A stretch of 64,000 nt of DNA from Zygnema cylindricum (Eukaryota > Streptophyta > Zygnematophyceae > Zygnematales > Zygnemataceae), in assembly GCA_037447655.1 (NCBI GenBank), contig JBBHKE010001351.1, positions 27,501 to 91,500 on the forward strand, given 5' to 3'. Made by a program: the position numbers and the translations under genes. Positions 1 to 19,579 of the stretch are shown here, in pieces; the stretch's first letter is position 1, and each line of letters opens with the position of its first letter. The notes below the pieces were generated by a model that was given only the letters and a program-made list of their open reading frames with translations, ran no database searches and was not told the DNA's origin.

Positions 1-69
1 CTGTGGACGATATTTCGACAAAAAAAAGAAAGGTGGATCATCCAAAAACAGGAGGGATATTTGACAAAC

Positions 70-8722
<8,653 letters not shown>

Positions 8723-9394
8723 CTGTGCAAAGAAAAGCCATAGAAAAAAATATAATTTTGGCAACACTGATAGGTTTTGAAATATGAAGTTTCAGGTACA
8801 CACGCAAAATATTAAGCAAAAATTACAAGCAAATAAATAAAGCAGACACAAAGAAGGCAAAACAGACGAAAAAAAAATGGATTTCCACGGGCTATGCATC
8901 ATATCCACCTCATTTGTAAGCATGCTCTCGAAAATTAACTTCTTCCGTTCCTTTTCTTATTTCCTTGTCCGTTTCTTCTCTTTCACTTTCCACTCTCTCA
9001 CTCACTGTCTTAATCACGCATTCTCTCTATCTCCCTGTCTCTCTCTCTTTATGTGGAAAAACTTGAATTTATGTGTACAACTCGAACGCCTTACAACTTT
9101 CTCCTTTCCTCTCATTCACTATCTCGCCAGATACAAGTGAAAGAACGCTACAAAGTTTTTCCACTTAGGAGCAGAATCAATTAACCCATCAAAAGTTGTA
9201 ATCTCGGTTCCTTTCAACCATCGAAGAACATTCTCCATAGTTAAATACTTCACACAATCTACTAAGCATAGAGAAGCTCTGGAAGTTAGAGCTTGAAACA
9301 CTTTTTCTGGCTTCTTTTGAAAAAGTCGCTCAAATGGACAAATTCAAACATGAATTGGTTTGGCGCCACAAAAACGTCGTTCGTCGGATGCTAC
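8723..9394. other. Region upstream of the first recognised RecQ exon
   Basis: Holds a pyrimidine-rich tract (about 8940-9060) and no ORF that I recognise. The true first exon and promoter of the helicase gene may lie here or further upstream, but I could not place them. Confidence 0.3.
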
Positions 9395-9668
9395 GCAAGC
9401 CTGTTCCCGTTGGGAATGTTCACCCGTTACGGAATTATCATGGATAGCTGTTCACGTTAGAATGTGCGCCGTTACGGAATTATTATGGATATATGTCCCC
9501 GTTGGAAATGTTCATCCGTCACGGGATTATCATTGGATATCTGTTCCCCTTACGGGAAATGTTTACCGTTTACGGGAACAGACCGTTTACATTATGTGGA
9601 TGGCTACTGTATTTCCGTTATGAATGTTCACCGGTTACGGGATTATCATGGATAGACGTTCCAGTTAG
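9395..9668. repeat. Degenerate minisatellite, about 60-65 bp unit, four copies
   Basis: Units carry the order TGTTC / CGTTGGGAATGTTCA / CCGTTACGGGATTATCATGG / ATA. Spacing is irregular because of small deletions. ORFs across it are artefacts of the repeat. Confidence 0.65.
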
Positions 9669-10722
9669 GACTTAGAACCGAAGCTCGCATGTGAAAACTC
9701 TTGGAAACGCTATATGCAGTATTTCCATACTATACCCGTATTATAATTTCCATTAGGTTTCGCACATCTGACTTACAATCAGGAACTTAAGGCCGTTGCA
9801 CATGTACCAAAAAAAATAGAAAATACTTCGTTGTACAAAAAACAGCTTTTATTGTACCACTCTCCAGCAATAAATGTTGTATTTTCAATTTTTGGAATAC
9901 ATAAACGAAACCCGAAACTTGTATTGTACGTGACTTCCACATTAATATAATTTTCATTGCCGTTTTCGGGAACCAATGCTTTATCTTTAAAAATCTTTTT
10001 TTTATCATTGTTTTCTTTCTAAATTGTATTGTTAGATTTTTTCATCATGCTGGAACATTATTCAAACCAAGTTTCACCCTTTTTAAATCCAAATACATCG
10101 TAATATATTTTTACTTGTGAGTTTTTGATACAGACATTTTTTTTTCCATCGAAAATCTTTAAATATTCAAGTTTTTTGGTATGAATAAGAATTTCCAACT
10201 CTTTATTTCCTTTTCCTTTTTCCTCCTCTTCCTTACGTTGTCGCTTTTCTTTTAAGTTAAACTTTTGCAAAAGGGCACAAGGCAGGTGAGGGAGGAGAAA
10301 AAAAAAAGTCTGGAACACTATGAAGCTTGAATATAGCAATATAGTGATTTCAAATGGACGGAAAAAATGTTTGTAACTTCACCTGGTAGGTAAAAAAAAA
10401 GTTTTGAGGTAAAAAATCAAAGGATTAAAACGAGATTTGAATGGTCTTAAACGAGTTGAAAAAAACTTGGCAACACTTTTAGAAATTGAAAAGATTGGTT
10501 ATCGAGGATCAAAGCTTGAAAGGTAATTCAACATATCACGTTTAGGAAAAATGCCTTAGATTTTCGCTTATGTATTCCAAAATTTTCCATCAATTTATTT
10601 TTTATTATCATTTGTTAAGTTGTAAGATAAAAGTGACATTACGAGCTTCACCTTTATAGTTACGACAACCACATGATGACGCCCTGATATTCCGTTATAT
10701 CCTCGTATCTTGTGAATCGCTA
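9669..10722. other. AT-rich intergenic DNA
   Basis: No gene, RNA or structured repeat recognised. Short minus-strand ORFs are AT-driven and lack similarity that I can recognise. Confidence 0.4.
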
Positions 10723-10800
10723 CAATGCCCATTGTTATTAGAGTTTTTAACACACAATTTCGTTAGCGACTTTTTTTTGGCACTAAGGCAATTCACTGTG
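10723..10800. mobile_element. Short Stowaway-like MITE derivative
   Basis: A 78-bp segment flanked by TA on both sides begins CAATGCCCATTGTTATTAG and ends ATTCACTGTG. The ends match the TIR consensus of the other family members loosely. Confidence 0.45.
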
Positions 10801-11394
10801 TAGTGTCGGACCACCAAAACGAAAACCTTTTCAATACCACAAATCAGTGAAAGACTTTGATATGTGCCCATAAATCGATTTCAATATGTATGGCTATGTA
10901 TCGGAGAAAATAATGGTAAGTATAAACAATAATCACTTTATATTGCTTTACTTGTAATGTAAAACTTTGCTATAGCCTAAAACTTTGTTATCGCCTAATA
11001 GGTGGTGAAGTGTATCGTTGAGATTTTTATATTGTTTAGAAGTTAAACATCACGGATACCAACACTGGTTACATGCCTTCTACACGTCAAGTTTTGAATA
11101 TTGTAAAATACAATACATAAAATAATGCACGTTTAAGTCCAGTGCTTTGAAAAAGGGTTCAACACAATTTCTGATGTAGAGAAAGGCCGAGAAATAGGTG
11201 TGTTTTTGACATGAAACTCAAGTTTTGGCCGAAAAAAGACAACGTTTAGACATTGCCCAAAATGGGTATCACCAAATATTTGTCTTAAAAAACACTACTA
11301 TTTGACTTATTCACAGGGTAAAACAAATGTAAAAATAGTACAAAGTAAACTAAAAACGTGAAACTACAAGACTAAAACTATACTATAACAAAAG

Positions 11395-14300
11395 TTACAG
11401 TCTATTTTTTCCTACGAGATAGACTTCCCTCGAGGCAACTCTAGATGCCTTTGGTCTCACCCACGATACACTCTTGAAGACCTTTTTACATTGTTGAGAA
11501 AACTCTGCAAAACAAAAGCCGTTTCAAGGAAAACAAAAAAAACAAAAAAAACAAATCAAGAAAATAAATGAACAATAATAGAAAAAACAATCAGCCAATC
11601 ATGCGAAAAAACTAATTAATAAAATAAATTAGTGATAATAGAAAAATCAGCCAATCATGCTCAAATTTATTTCGTAACTGAAATTTAACATCCAATCCAA
11701 CTACATGTGTACCGTCATTAACGTTGGTGTTTTAACCAACTTTTAACCAACTTTCAACCAACTTTTCTCCGTGTACACGAAAAGGATCAACAATCGGACA
11801 ATTTCGATGGAAACATAAGATTCTTATCTCTTGATGGGCAGCCTTCAAATGAAAATTGGATAAGTGTACACGAAGGAATGATGATTTAAAATGGCGAAAT
11901 AATGGTAACGTTACCAGTGATTCACGGTGTAGCAATCAAACTAGTAAGTTGCTTTATTGTTGTCCTCCAACACACTACACCACTGACAATTACCTGTGTA
12001 GAACTGCAGTAAATATGAATTGATTTTGATTTCAAAAAAATTGTATGAGTAGATTGTAGTTGTAGTAGTTTCGTAAATATAGCAAGCCAAATAAACACTT
12101 CCACGGAAATCAAAAGAAGCAAAAAGAATCAAACGCAAAAACCAACAAAAAAAGGTACCACGAACTGTTTGTGCTTTTAATCGGAGTCTATTTTATATAT
12201 AGCTTGAACCTTTTGACTGTCCTGATGCCTGCCCATTAATAAGCGTGTTCTATAGTAATTTAAGAGAGGCTATAAGGACTTCGAGCCATGTAAGGATTGT
12301 ACCGTTTTCAATTCAGACGAACTCCACGATACACCAAAATTACAGTCAGTCTTTTGTGTTGCAATGAATACTTGCAGGTTTTTTAACCAACCTTGTAAGT
12401 AAGAATAGCATAATTAAAAAGCATAATCAAAAATTAACTAGGATCCTTTGGACCACATTAAGTCGCAATTTTTTTGTTCTCAAATGTTTCACATACTTTC
12501 TGAAGGCATGAGATTATGTAGCCACACTAATTTTCTGTGTAAGTGTGTTATCCCCTCTGAAATAATGACTTAAATTGGACTGACGTAAGATAGTTGCCAC
12601 ACGAATCTTAAATTACAAATTACTGTGTTTCTAAAAATAATTTGAGGCAAAGAAATCTATAAGCAAAGAGATTTTGTAATCAGCTCGTGATTAAGTCCTA
12701 ACATTCGTGATTAAGTCAAGAAAAAGAATGGTTATCTGTACAAATTCACAACTTGTATTCCTTTTGTTTTCTTCTCATTTTTTTTCCTTTCCTTTTTTTT
12801 TCTCTTGTGCTTTTCTCTCACTCTAGCAACTTTATATCAGGCAATTTGACAATAAAATAAAACAATGGTGGTGAAAAGTGTCCAATTGCCCACCTTGAGT
12901 TCCTTCACCTTCAAGCAGCTTCACCACAAAGGCTCCTCCTTCTTTGAGCACTCCATCATGTCTCTCCATCCCTTCTCCGTCGGTCCCACCTCCAGCTCGA
13001 ACTCCAACTTCAGTTTCAGTTCCACCTCCAGCTAAAATCTCAGTTCCAGTTAAAGTTTCAATTTCGGTTTCAATTCCAGTTTCGGTTTCGATTTCAGTTT
13101 CGATTTTGGTTTCGGTTAAGAGTCGATCTCCAACCGCCAGCTCAAGGGCTCTGGTTGCGAGGGCCGTCGAGAGAGCCACATCTTTAAAGTCAACTCCGGA
13201 TGTCGGGGGACACATGTCGGACAAAACAGTTGTGAAGCCCTGCCAGGAGACAGCACAGGAGACCAGGGAGAGCGATGTCAAAAACCCTAGCCTTTCAGAA
13301 AAATCGTCAACAAAACAGCAGAATGGCGAGGTGGAGGGGAGGGAGATATTCGATAGATTTGAATATGGTTTAAAGAGGAGGAAGAGGTCAAAAACCATAG
13401 CTTTTTCAGAAAAATTGTCAACAACATTGCAGAATGGCGTGGTGGAGGAAGGCAGGCAGTTGCAAAATTTGAATATGATTTAAAAACCAGGGAGAGCGAT
13501 GTCAAAAACCTAGCCTTAAAAAAAATTGCTAATAGAATTGCCAAATGGAGAGGAGTGGAGGTGAGAGAGACATTGGAGAGCGAGAGGGTGAGGGTGAGGG
13601 TGGGGGAGAGGGGGAGGGACAGGGAGGGAGAGGGAGAGGGACAGGGAGAGGGAGGGAGAGGGAGAGGGAGAGAGAGACCTGCAGGTTAACTCCATAAGCC
13701 ACGACTAGCATGGACCACATTATACCCTCCCTCCCTCCCTCCCTCCCTCTCCCTCTCTCTTCCTTCCTGTTCCGTTTAACATGGTGGTGAAACTCCTTCC
13801 AAACAATTTGGGTTTAGAGTTTTAAGGTGCACCTTAAAATCCATTGACCAAACTGTCATTGTGATGAATCAGTGGAGACAACTATCTCAAAGTGAAAATT
13901 CAACAATTTGACGTGTTTCCAAAGTTCACACTTCGTCTCTGTACCAGAAACCAGACTTGAAATAACAATGCATAACCTACAGTCTGTACTTACAATTTCC
14001 GCACATTAATTACATCATTATTAGTGGTGCTTATTATGTAGGTAGTACCTCTGTTGATAACTTCTTCAAATAATGATATTCAATGTCAAATATGTCGGCC
14101 CGTATTGCTCGCACTCGTGAATCACAATAGTCTTTCGGAACTGAAAAGTCCTGAAATCCATTTCAAACATCATTTGATGTAATTGTTAAACGCCGTGCAA
14201 GAAAGGATCTCTGTTGTAATTTGGTAAAACAAGCTTGTTTTTTTGAGTTTAATGAGGCAAAACAGTAAGGTGTTTGGTAAAAGAATGTTCAACAAGGAGA

Positions 14301-17077
14301 AAGTGTGTTTAAGTTCGAGGAAGTGGTGATATGAGATTGTATTGTTTTTTTTTATGAAGGGAGTGAATATGCTACACCGCCCATCGCTATCAGACTTAGT
14401 GAACTATTAGCGTCAACGCATTAGTAGTGTTGGCTACACTTAATTATGTTTTGACACGTGGCCTATTACAGGTTACTTAACGACAGAGTGCAATAACACA
14501 AAATTATGATTTTAGGTGAAGATACGCACTCGAATTAGAGTGATTAATTCAAATAGCGATGGGCATTGTAATATTGTGACAACCTACATTTGTTCCAAAA
14601 GAACCATCTTTTGTTTGGCAAAATATCGTTTGGTTTTTGTAAAAAACGTCCAACACATTTGCCTCTATATTCTAAAATTTGTGCACAAAAATGTGTCCGG
14701 AGCCTCATGTAGACTAAACAACCCTAAGATATCCTTAAAAAAAAAATTGGCAGGTTACATACTAAGGAGTAACATGGGATCAAAGTAACCATTTGTTAAC
14801 CAGCATCCTGTTCTAAGATTGTTAAATACTTTTCAGTTTCTACTCCAGTTTGTTTTCTGTTTTTTGCTTTTTGTGATTTGTGTTCATTTATATTTTTGTT
14901 TTCACTTTTTTGTTGTTTTTTTGTTTTCAGTTTTTGGCTAAGGGCTTTTCTGAGGTTTTTTGGGGTCAGTAATCATCATAATCATCATCATCATCTTTTA
15001 CAATTCATTGTCACCAAAAACCAAAGCAGGTAAATTGCCAGAAAAATTGAACTCTTTCTCCCCCCCTCTCTCCCTCCCTCCCTCTTTCCGTCCCTCCGTC
15101 CCTCCCTCTCCCTACCCGCCTTTCCTCTTCCCCCATAACCTCTCCTCTTCGGCCCCTCGATCAATCGGTCAGTCTAACACGAACAAGGGGGAAACATAGG
15201 GTGGGGGAGGAGAGGGAGGTGGGTAGAGAGAGTGCGGGGGTGAGGGATAGAGTGTGGAGTGTAAACAACAAGGGAGAAAAACCGACCAACATTTCGATCA
15301 GCTCATTCAAACAAACTCAAAAATAAAATAAAACTCAAATAATAAACAGCTATACTGCCCATCGCTATAAGAGTTAGTGACTTATAAGCGCTAACGCTTA
15401 ATTAGAATTATCTACACTAAATTACATTTTGCAATGTGGCTTATTTTGGGCCGCTTGTTTAACTAGATATTAACACTAATTGATGATTTCGGGTCAAAAA
15501 CCACTACTTGGAATTACGATGATTAACTTTATTAGCTTTGGGCGGTGTAGTATAAAAATATACTCAACAACTAAACCGAAACTGATATAATGGGTGAATG
15601 TAAAGAGTCGAAATACGAAAGAAAAGGGAGGAAAAAGATGAACACACACCTTAATGTCGATGCCCACCACCATCCCTCCAAAGCGAAAAGGACCGAGCGC
15701 CTGACACGCCACCTGCACTCATTCTGCCAGTCAGATGAAAAATTCAATTGGAGGACCATTTTCTGAATGGACTCTTCTCATATCTGAAGAGTTTTCCAAC
15801 TGGAATTTCAGATTGGAGGAGATGTTTTCCCAATGACTCTTTTCATACGTGAAGTGTTTTTCAACTTGATTTTCAGACTGGGGGAAATTCTCCAACTGCA
15901 CTTTCCTGGGAGCGTTTTTCGAATGATCTCTGCCTCAGGTAACTGAGTCACTGTGGGCCAATTCCTTAAGAATATTACATCGTTATTAGAGTTGATAACT
16001 CTAATTCGCGAGGCGTTGTTTTAAACCGAAATCGAAAATTAGTGTTCATAACACTATTTGTTTAAGTGGTCCAAATCAAACGACTTGGCAAAACATACTT
16101 TAGTGTAGTCAACACTAAATTCGGTGATAATTCACTAACTTCAATGCATAATTTTTTGTAGTTAATACTATATCCGGTGTGACACTAATAATTGACTAAC
16201 ACTTACAGCCATGGGCGGTGTGCTTGTGAAGAACACCATTTACCATAATTAGCATTCGGATTTTTCTCGCTAATCAAATCAGTAGTTCTCAGTGCACACT
16301 TGTCATTTTCATATGGAGACAGTCCATCAAAAGATAAGAACCTCACCTTTCCATCTTAACCGTCAAATTTATAATCCAACGAGTGTGTACGGAGAAAAAT
16401 GAGTTTAAAAGCCAAAAAATAATTAAGGCTAGAAGCGAAACATGGCGTATAGTTCGTAGAATAGTACCAGAATGTCCTAATAATTGCCATTACTTTAAAG
16501 GAGGGTTTTCTTAAGGTTTAGGTAGCTTAGACAACCAATGATTTGATGTAGTTCAACTATATGAGTTATGAGCTCATGTTCCTTACAATTCTGTCAGACT
16601 ACTTATTATTTGTACAAAAGATGTGAACAATATGACCTTTTGCGACAAGAATTTATCCAAAAGTTACTCTCTAACTTAATCTCAATGCATTCATTGTTCA
16701 AGACTTGAAGCACACTCTCTATGACTCTCCCTGTCTTCCCCTGCCCTCTCTCCCTCTCTCCCTCTCCCTCTACCCTCTCTCCCTGTCTCCCTTAACGCCC
16801 CTTCAAAAATTTTAAACCCTAAATCCATGTTGAAGCTCAAACAAGATGACCTTTGAAACCACCAAAACTCCTCAAAACACAAACTATGTCAATCTCCTTC
16901 AGAAACACCGTACACTCTCCCAAGATTCCTTCTGCAGACTCCGCAACCGTCCTCTGAACCCTGAATCCCGAATCCCACCTGAGTCCAGGCGCCTGGTGCA
17001 GCGCCCAGGTCCAAAACACGGCCGCCACGTGGAATCACCGCATGACGGCGCTGAATCTCCAGCAGCTGCAGCGTCAT
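11395..17077 (-). CDS. FtsJ/RrmJ-like RNA 2'-O-methyltransferase, five exons
   Basis: SAM-dependent ribose 2'-O-methyltransferase of the FtsJ/MRM2 family, probably acting on the large-subunit rRNA of an organelle or on other RNA. Exons: 16979-17077, 15646-15712, 14049-14140, 12894-13239, 11395-11504. They join in phase to 714 nt, or 237 residues, close to the family length. Motifs: LLEIQRRHAVIPRGGRVLDLG then AAPGAWTQ (SAM-binding motif I), GGMVVGIDI (motif II), RADIFDI, VLSDMCPP with the catalytic Asp, GAFVVKLLEGEG with the catalytic Lys, and RPKASRVASREVYLVG at the C-terminus. The donor of exon 2 was chosen one codon plus one base past AAG to keep phase. About 58 residues of Thr/Glu/Ile/Gly-rich sequence interrupt the domain between ALELAVG and GVLKEGG. 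The start is the first in-frame ATG; similarity seems to extend a few residues upstream (GSR), so the N-terminus may be incomplete. Confidence 0.9.
11712..11929. mobile_element. Stowaway-like MITE, divergent, in FtsJ intron
   Basis: Flanked by TA, it starts CCGTCATTAACG and ends AGTGATTCACGGTG. It lies in the intron between FtsJ exons 4 and 5. Internal inverted motifs around TTTTAACCAACTTTT are present. The left TIR is shortened, so the boundary is approximate. Confidence 0.4.
12987..13125. repeat. Hexanucleotide-type repeat inside FtsJ exon 4
   Basis: On the plus strand GTTTCA/GTTTCG/GTTCCA units are repeated with variation. On the coding minus strand they read as GAAACY units and encode a Thr-Glu-Ile-Glu-rich tract. 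The unit is a multiple of three, so expansion keeps the methyltransferase frame open. Confidence 0.8.
13262..13560. repeat. Three tandem units of about 108 bp in FtsJ intron 3
   Basis: Each unit carries GAGAGCGATGTCAAAAACC (or GAGGTCAAAAACC), a CAGAAAAAT-GTCAACA block, AGAATGGCG-GGTGGAGG and a TTTGAATATG-TTTAAA end. The third copy is diverged. The plus-strand 179-aa ORF over this region is a by-product of the repeat and of the reverse strand of FtsJ exon 4. Confidence 0.65.
13561..13765. repeat. Purine-rich then pyrimidine-rich low-complexity tracts
   Basis: A GGGAGA/GAGGGT tract (13561-13678) is followed after 50 bp by a CCCT tract (13728-13765). The two are complementary in base composition and could fold on each other. 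Confidence 0.7.
14375..14568. mobile_element. Stowaway-like MITE (TA target duplication)
   Basis: A 194-bp element between TA dinucleotides. Left end CACCGCCCATCGCTATCAG, right end AATAGCGATGGGCATTG. It lies in FtsJ intron 2. Confidence 0.8.
15353..15547. mobile_element. Stowaway-like MITE (TA target duplication)
   Basis: A 195-bp element between TA dinucleotides. Left end TACTGCCCATCGCTATAAG, right end TTAGCTTTGGGCGGTG. Same family as the copy at 14.4 kb and in the same FtsJ intron. Confidence 0.75.
15976..16220. mobile_element. Stowaway-like MITE, divergent
   Basis: Starts near CATCGTTATTAGAGTT and ends CAGCCATGGGCGGTG in FtsJ intron 1. The right flank is TG rather than TA. The interior has repeated TTAGTGT/ACACTAA motifs like its relatives. 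Confidence 0.55.
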
Positions 17078-17499
17078 ACGAGAGCCAGTAAGAGGCCGTC
17101 ATGGCACGTGTGGAGGAGCAGCCGGCCGGGCAGATCGGCCGTACAAACCTTAAAGGCGGAGCGCGCTGCGAAGCGCAGGCGGCGAGCTTCCCGGAAGTAG
17201 AAGTCCTGCAGAGTGTACGGCGGCATGGCGGATTGGCGGGAGACTCGTACGGCCGAGCGCTAAAGGCCGAACATTACGGGACAAGAGGACAGCCTCTAAA
17301 TAAATAAATAAACTACAGGACAGCAACACTTCAGTTTCAAAACATTTTCGGGCAAACCTCCGCGTGGATGCTTCATTGCGACATAACTGTACTGTCTATA
17401 CTGCTGTAGTTTTTCTGGCCATTCGGGGGGCCAATGGGAAGCGAGCTGGTGAAAAATTTTCCAGGAATCTGGGAGCAAAAGGAGTTCAACTGTTCAAGT
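17078..17499. other. GC-rich 5' region of the FtsJ gene
   Basis: About 17000-17290 is clearly richer in G+C and CpG than its surroundings, as expected for a promoter or first-exon region. A 68-codon plus-strand ORF starts at 17101 but resembles nothing that I know. Confidence 0.35.
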
Positions 17500-17776
17500 C
17501 ATAGTTCAAAAGTTGGTGAAAAGTAGGCCCATACAATATGCCTATTGTTCGCAAAACATACAATATGATCTTAAGACCCATATTGTATTCGGACCTATTC
17601 GGACCAATTAAAACACTCGGACCAAAATATTTTATTTACACCGTCAGATTCAGACGATCGGACGGTCGCTGATCAAAGTAGTGATTTAAGAAGATCACAT
17701 GAAAAGCCCATAACACAACTTACGATAAAGGCGCCGACCAAAGGCCTACCATAAAAACGCCTACTTTTGAACTATG
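17500..17776. mobile_element. hAT-like MITE, copy 1
   Basis: The left end CATAGTTCAAAAGTTGG and the right end CTACTTTTGAACTATG are inverted. The interior (ACAATATGCCTATTGT, GATCGGACGGTCGCTGATCA, GCCCATAACACAACTTACG) matches copies at 33.4 and 59.6 kb. No intact 8-bp target duplication was found here. Confidence 0.7.
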
Positions 17777-18613
17777 GTACGCTTGTGTTTTGTTCTTTTT
17801 GTCGTTGTTTTGTCGTTCGTGCTTCGTCGTGGCGCCGCAAATTTCGGATGTCAACAGATGGTGGAGGAGGCGTCACGGCAAACATTTTCTCGTTGTTTTC
17901 GTTGGATTTGATTCCCGCTTGTCCGAAGGCGCGTGGCAAATATCCGAAGGCGCGTGGTTCGTACGTGACCTTTCCACGCGTAAACATTGTACACGTCCGG
18001 TGATTGGCTAATGTCCTCCCTGAGGAGAGTAGCCAATCACTGGACGGAGGGACCTTTTGCTTCAAAAATTCATAATCGGACGGTCGACGTTGTCGCCCAG
18101 ATGTTTGGAAACTCTTGAGTAATCATGATTTATATAAAAAAAAAAACAGTACGGAAATGAGCTGGATATGTACGAAAATGTACTTTTTCCAGTAAACAAC
18201 CCCACTTTTCGCCTGATGGAGGTTCACCCTTAGTACCTTTTCTTAATCTATTGCGTTAATTTTTTTGTTTTTGGTTGACGTTTACATCCTTTTTTACATT
18301 TGCTTTTTTCATTTCGGTCTTAAGGAACTCAATTGTCTTTATCCCGGTTAAAAAGAAGGAACGAAATAAAAAGATTTTTTCAAATGCCTTTAATTACTAA
18401 GAATCTGCAAACACTCTTTTCTGCTTAACAATTCCCTTCTCCTTTCGCCACCAAATTACCTTCCAAACATTCTTAAATTAAGGGAGTAAACGAAAAACAA
18501 AAACTATTTCCTTCCTTTCACCTACTCCATACTTTTTAAAGAGTGTGATAGTTAGAGCAGAGTCAAAAGTCAGTAACTACTTTTCTATTTCCACTCACAA
18601 ATATTATGAACAG
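17777..18613. other. Intergenic DNA with the right end of a PIF/Harbinger-like MITE
   Basis: The stretch ending at 18229 (AGTAAACAACCCCACTTTTC, then CGCCTGATGGAGGTTCACCC) followed by TTA matches the right end of the 28.9-29.7 kb element. A short hairpin (GTGATTGGCTAAT, then AGCCAATCAC) lies near 18000-18040. No gene recognised. Confidence 0.5.
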
Positions 18614-19542
18614 GACTATTTCCAACAACTACTTCACTGGGCCAATTGCAACAATCAACGGACACCCATACTATTGGGAATTGAGTGGCAATTGCCTGTT
18701 TGACTCGAGCCTCCCATCTGGATGTGGATCCAACGATCAACGTAATAGGAACGATTGTGAATCATTTTGCAATGCAACGCAACTCGGAGGACCTTGTGGG
18801 GGAAACGATACTTGTTTGAGTAAAAATGGGACGACACGTGCATGTGCTTGCAACCAAGGCTACACCGACGTCGCGAGCAAATTCACTTGCAAATGTACTA
18901 TTTCTTGTGGCGATTTTGCCTCCGAAAAAAAAAATGCTATCTATATATATTTCGCAGCAATAGAAATATAGGCAATTTCCACTATTTTGGTCTCATGCCT
19001 AAAACACTTTCAGTTTTGTGGTAATATATCTGTGGAATATCGAATCTGTTTATTAGTGCGGTTTAATATTCAAGCATTTTCGTTTCATTGCATAAAATTT
19101 TACTATTTTTGGAAAGGTTTTTGAGTTTTGCTAAACGAAGCAAGTTGTTAAAAATTTCCTATAACTAATTTATTTTTGAGCAACAATGTTTACCAGAAAA
19201 ATAAAGGGGTATGCAAAAATATGGTTGTTTCAACACTAAAAAACTATTTTCTTTTCCAGTACTACAACCACCTCCACTAAGTTCACCACGTTTTGGACAA
19301 CCTCCTCCATTACTACCACCCCGCCCACCTCCTTCACCGCCTCCTTCACCACCGCGATCACCTCCCCCTCCGTCTCCCCTCCCCTCTCCCCCTCCCCCTC
19401 GCCCTCTCCCTCCCGCTCCCCATTCCCCTCCCCCTCCCTCTCCCCCTCCTAATCCCCCTTCCCCTCCCTCTCCCTCCCCCCCATCCTCCAACTTGTTTCT
19501 ATTCTTCTCTTCATCCCCTTCACGATGTTTCGTAGTTCTCAC
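18614..19542 (+). CDS. LRR / EGF-like / proline-rich extracellular protein, partial
   Basis: Part of a secreted or receptor-type protein. Exon 18614-18894 follows an AACAG acceptor. It encodes the end of a leucine-rich repeat (SNNYFTGPI) and then a cysteine-rich stretch of about 80 residues with nine Cys, including the EGF-like pattern GGPCGGNDTCLSKNG then CACNQGY. The donor AAAT/GTACT joins in phase to exon 19260 onward (acceptor TTTTCCAG), which encodes 75-80 residues made mostly of PPPSPPP-type runs, like extensin or green-algal hydroxyproline-rich linkers. After about 19480 the frame stays open into a minisatellite, so the true end is unknown. Upstream LRR exons and a signal peptide were not found nearby. 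A kinase domain, if any, is absent from the window. Confidence 0.6.
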
Positions 19543-19579
19543 TCATTCAATGACGTTTTTGAAGTTGATGCTTGTGTCT

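Noticed and set aside
9119-9316. Minus-strand ORF with protein-like composition (VLRWLKGTEITTFDG)
   Set aside because: About 65 codons, no recognised family, no convincing splice acceptor. It could be an undetected upstream RecQ exon, but I cannot support that.
12944-13483. 179-codon plus-strand ORF rich in Val-Ser
   Set aside because: It is antisense to FtsJ exon 4, whose minus-strand reading has clear methyltransferase motifs. The rest is an intronic tandem repeat.
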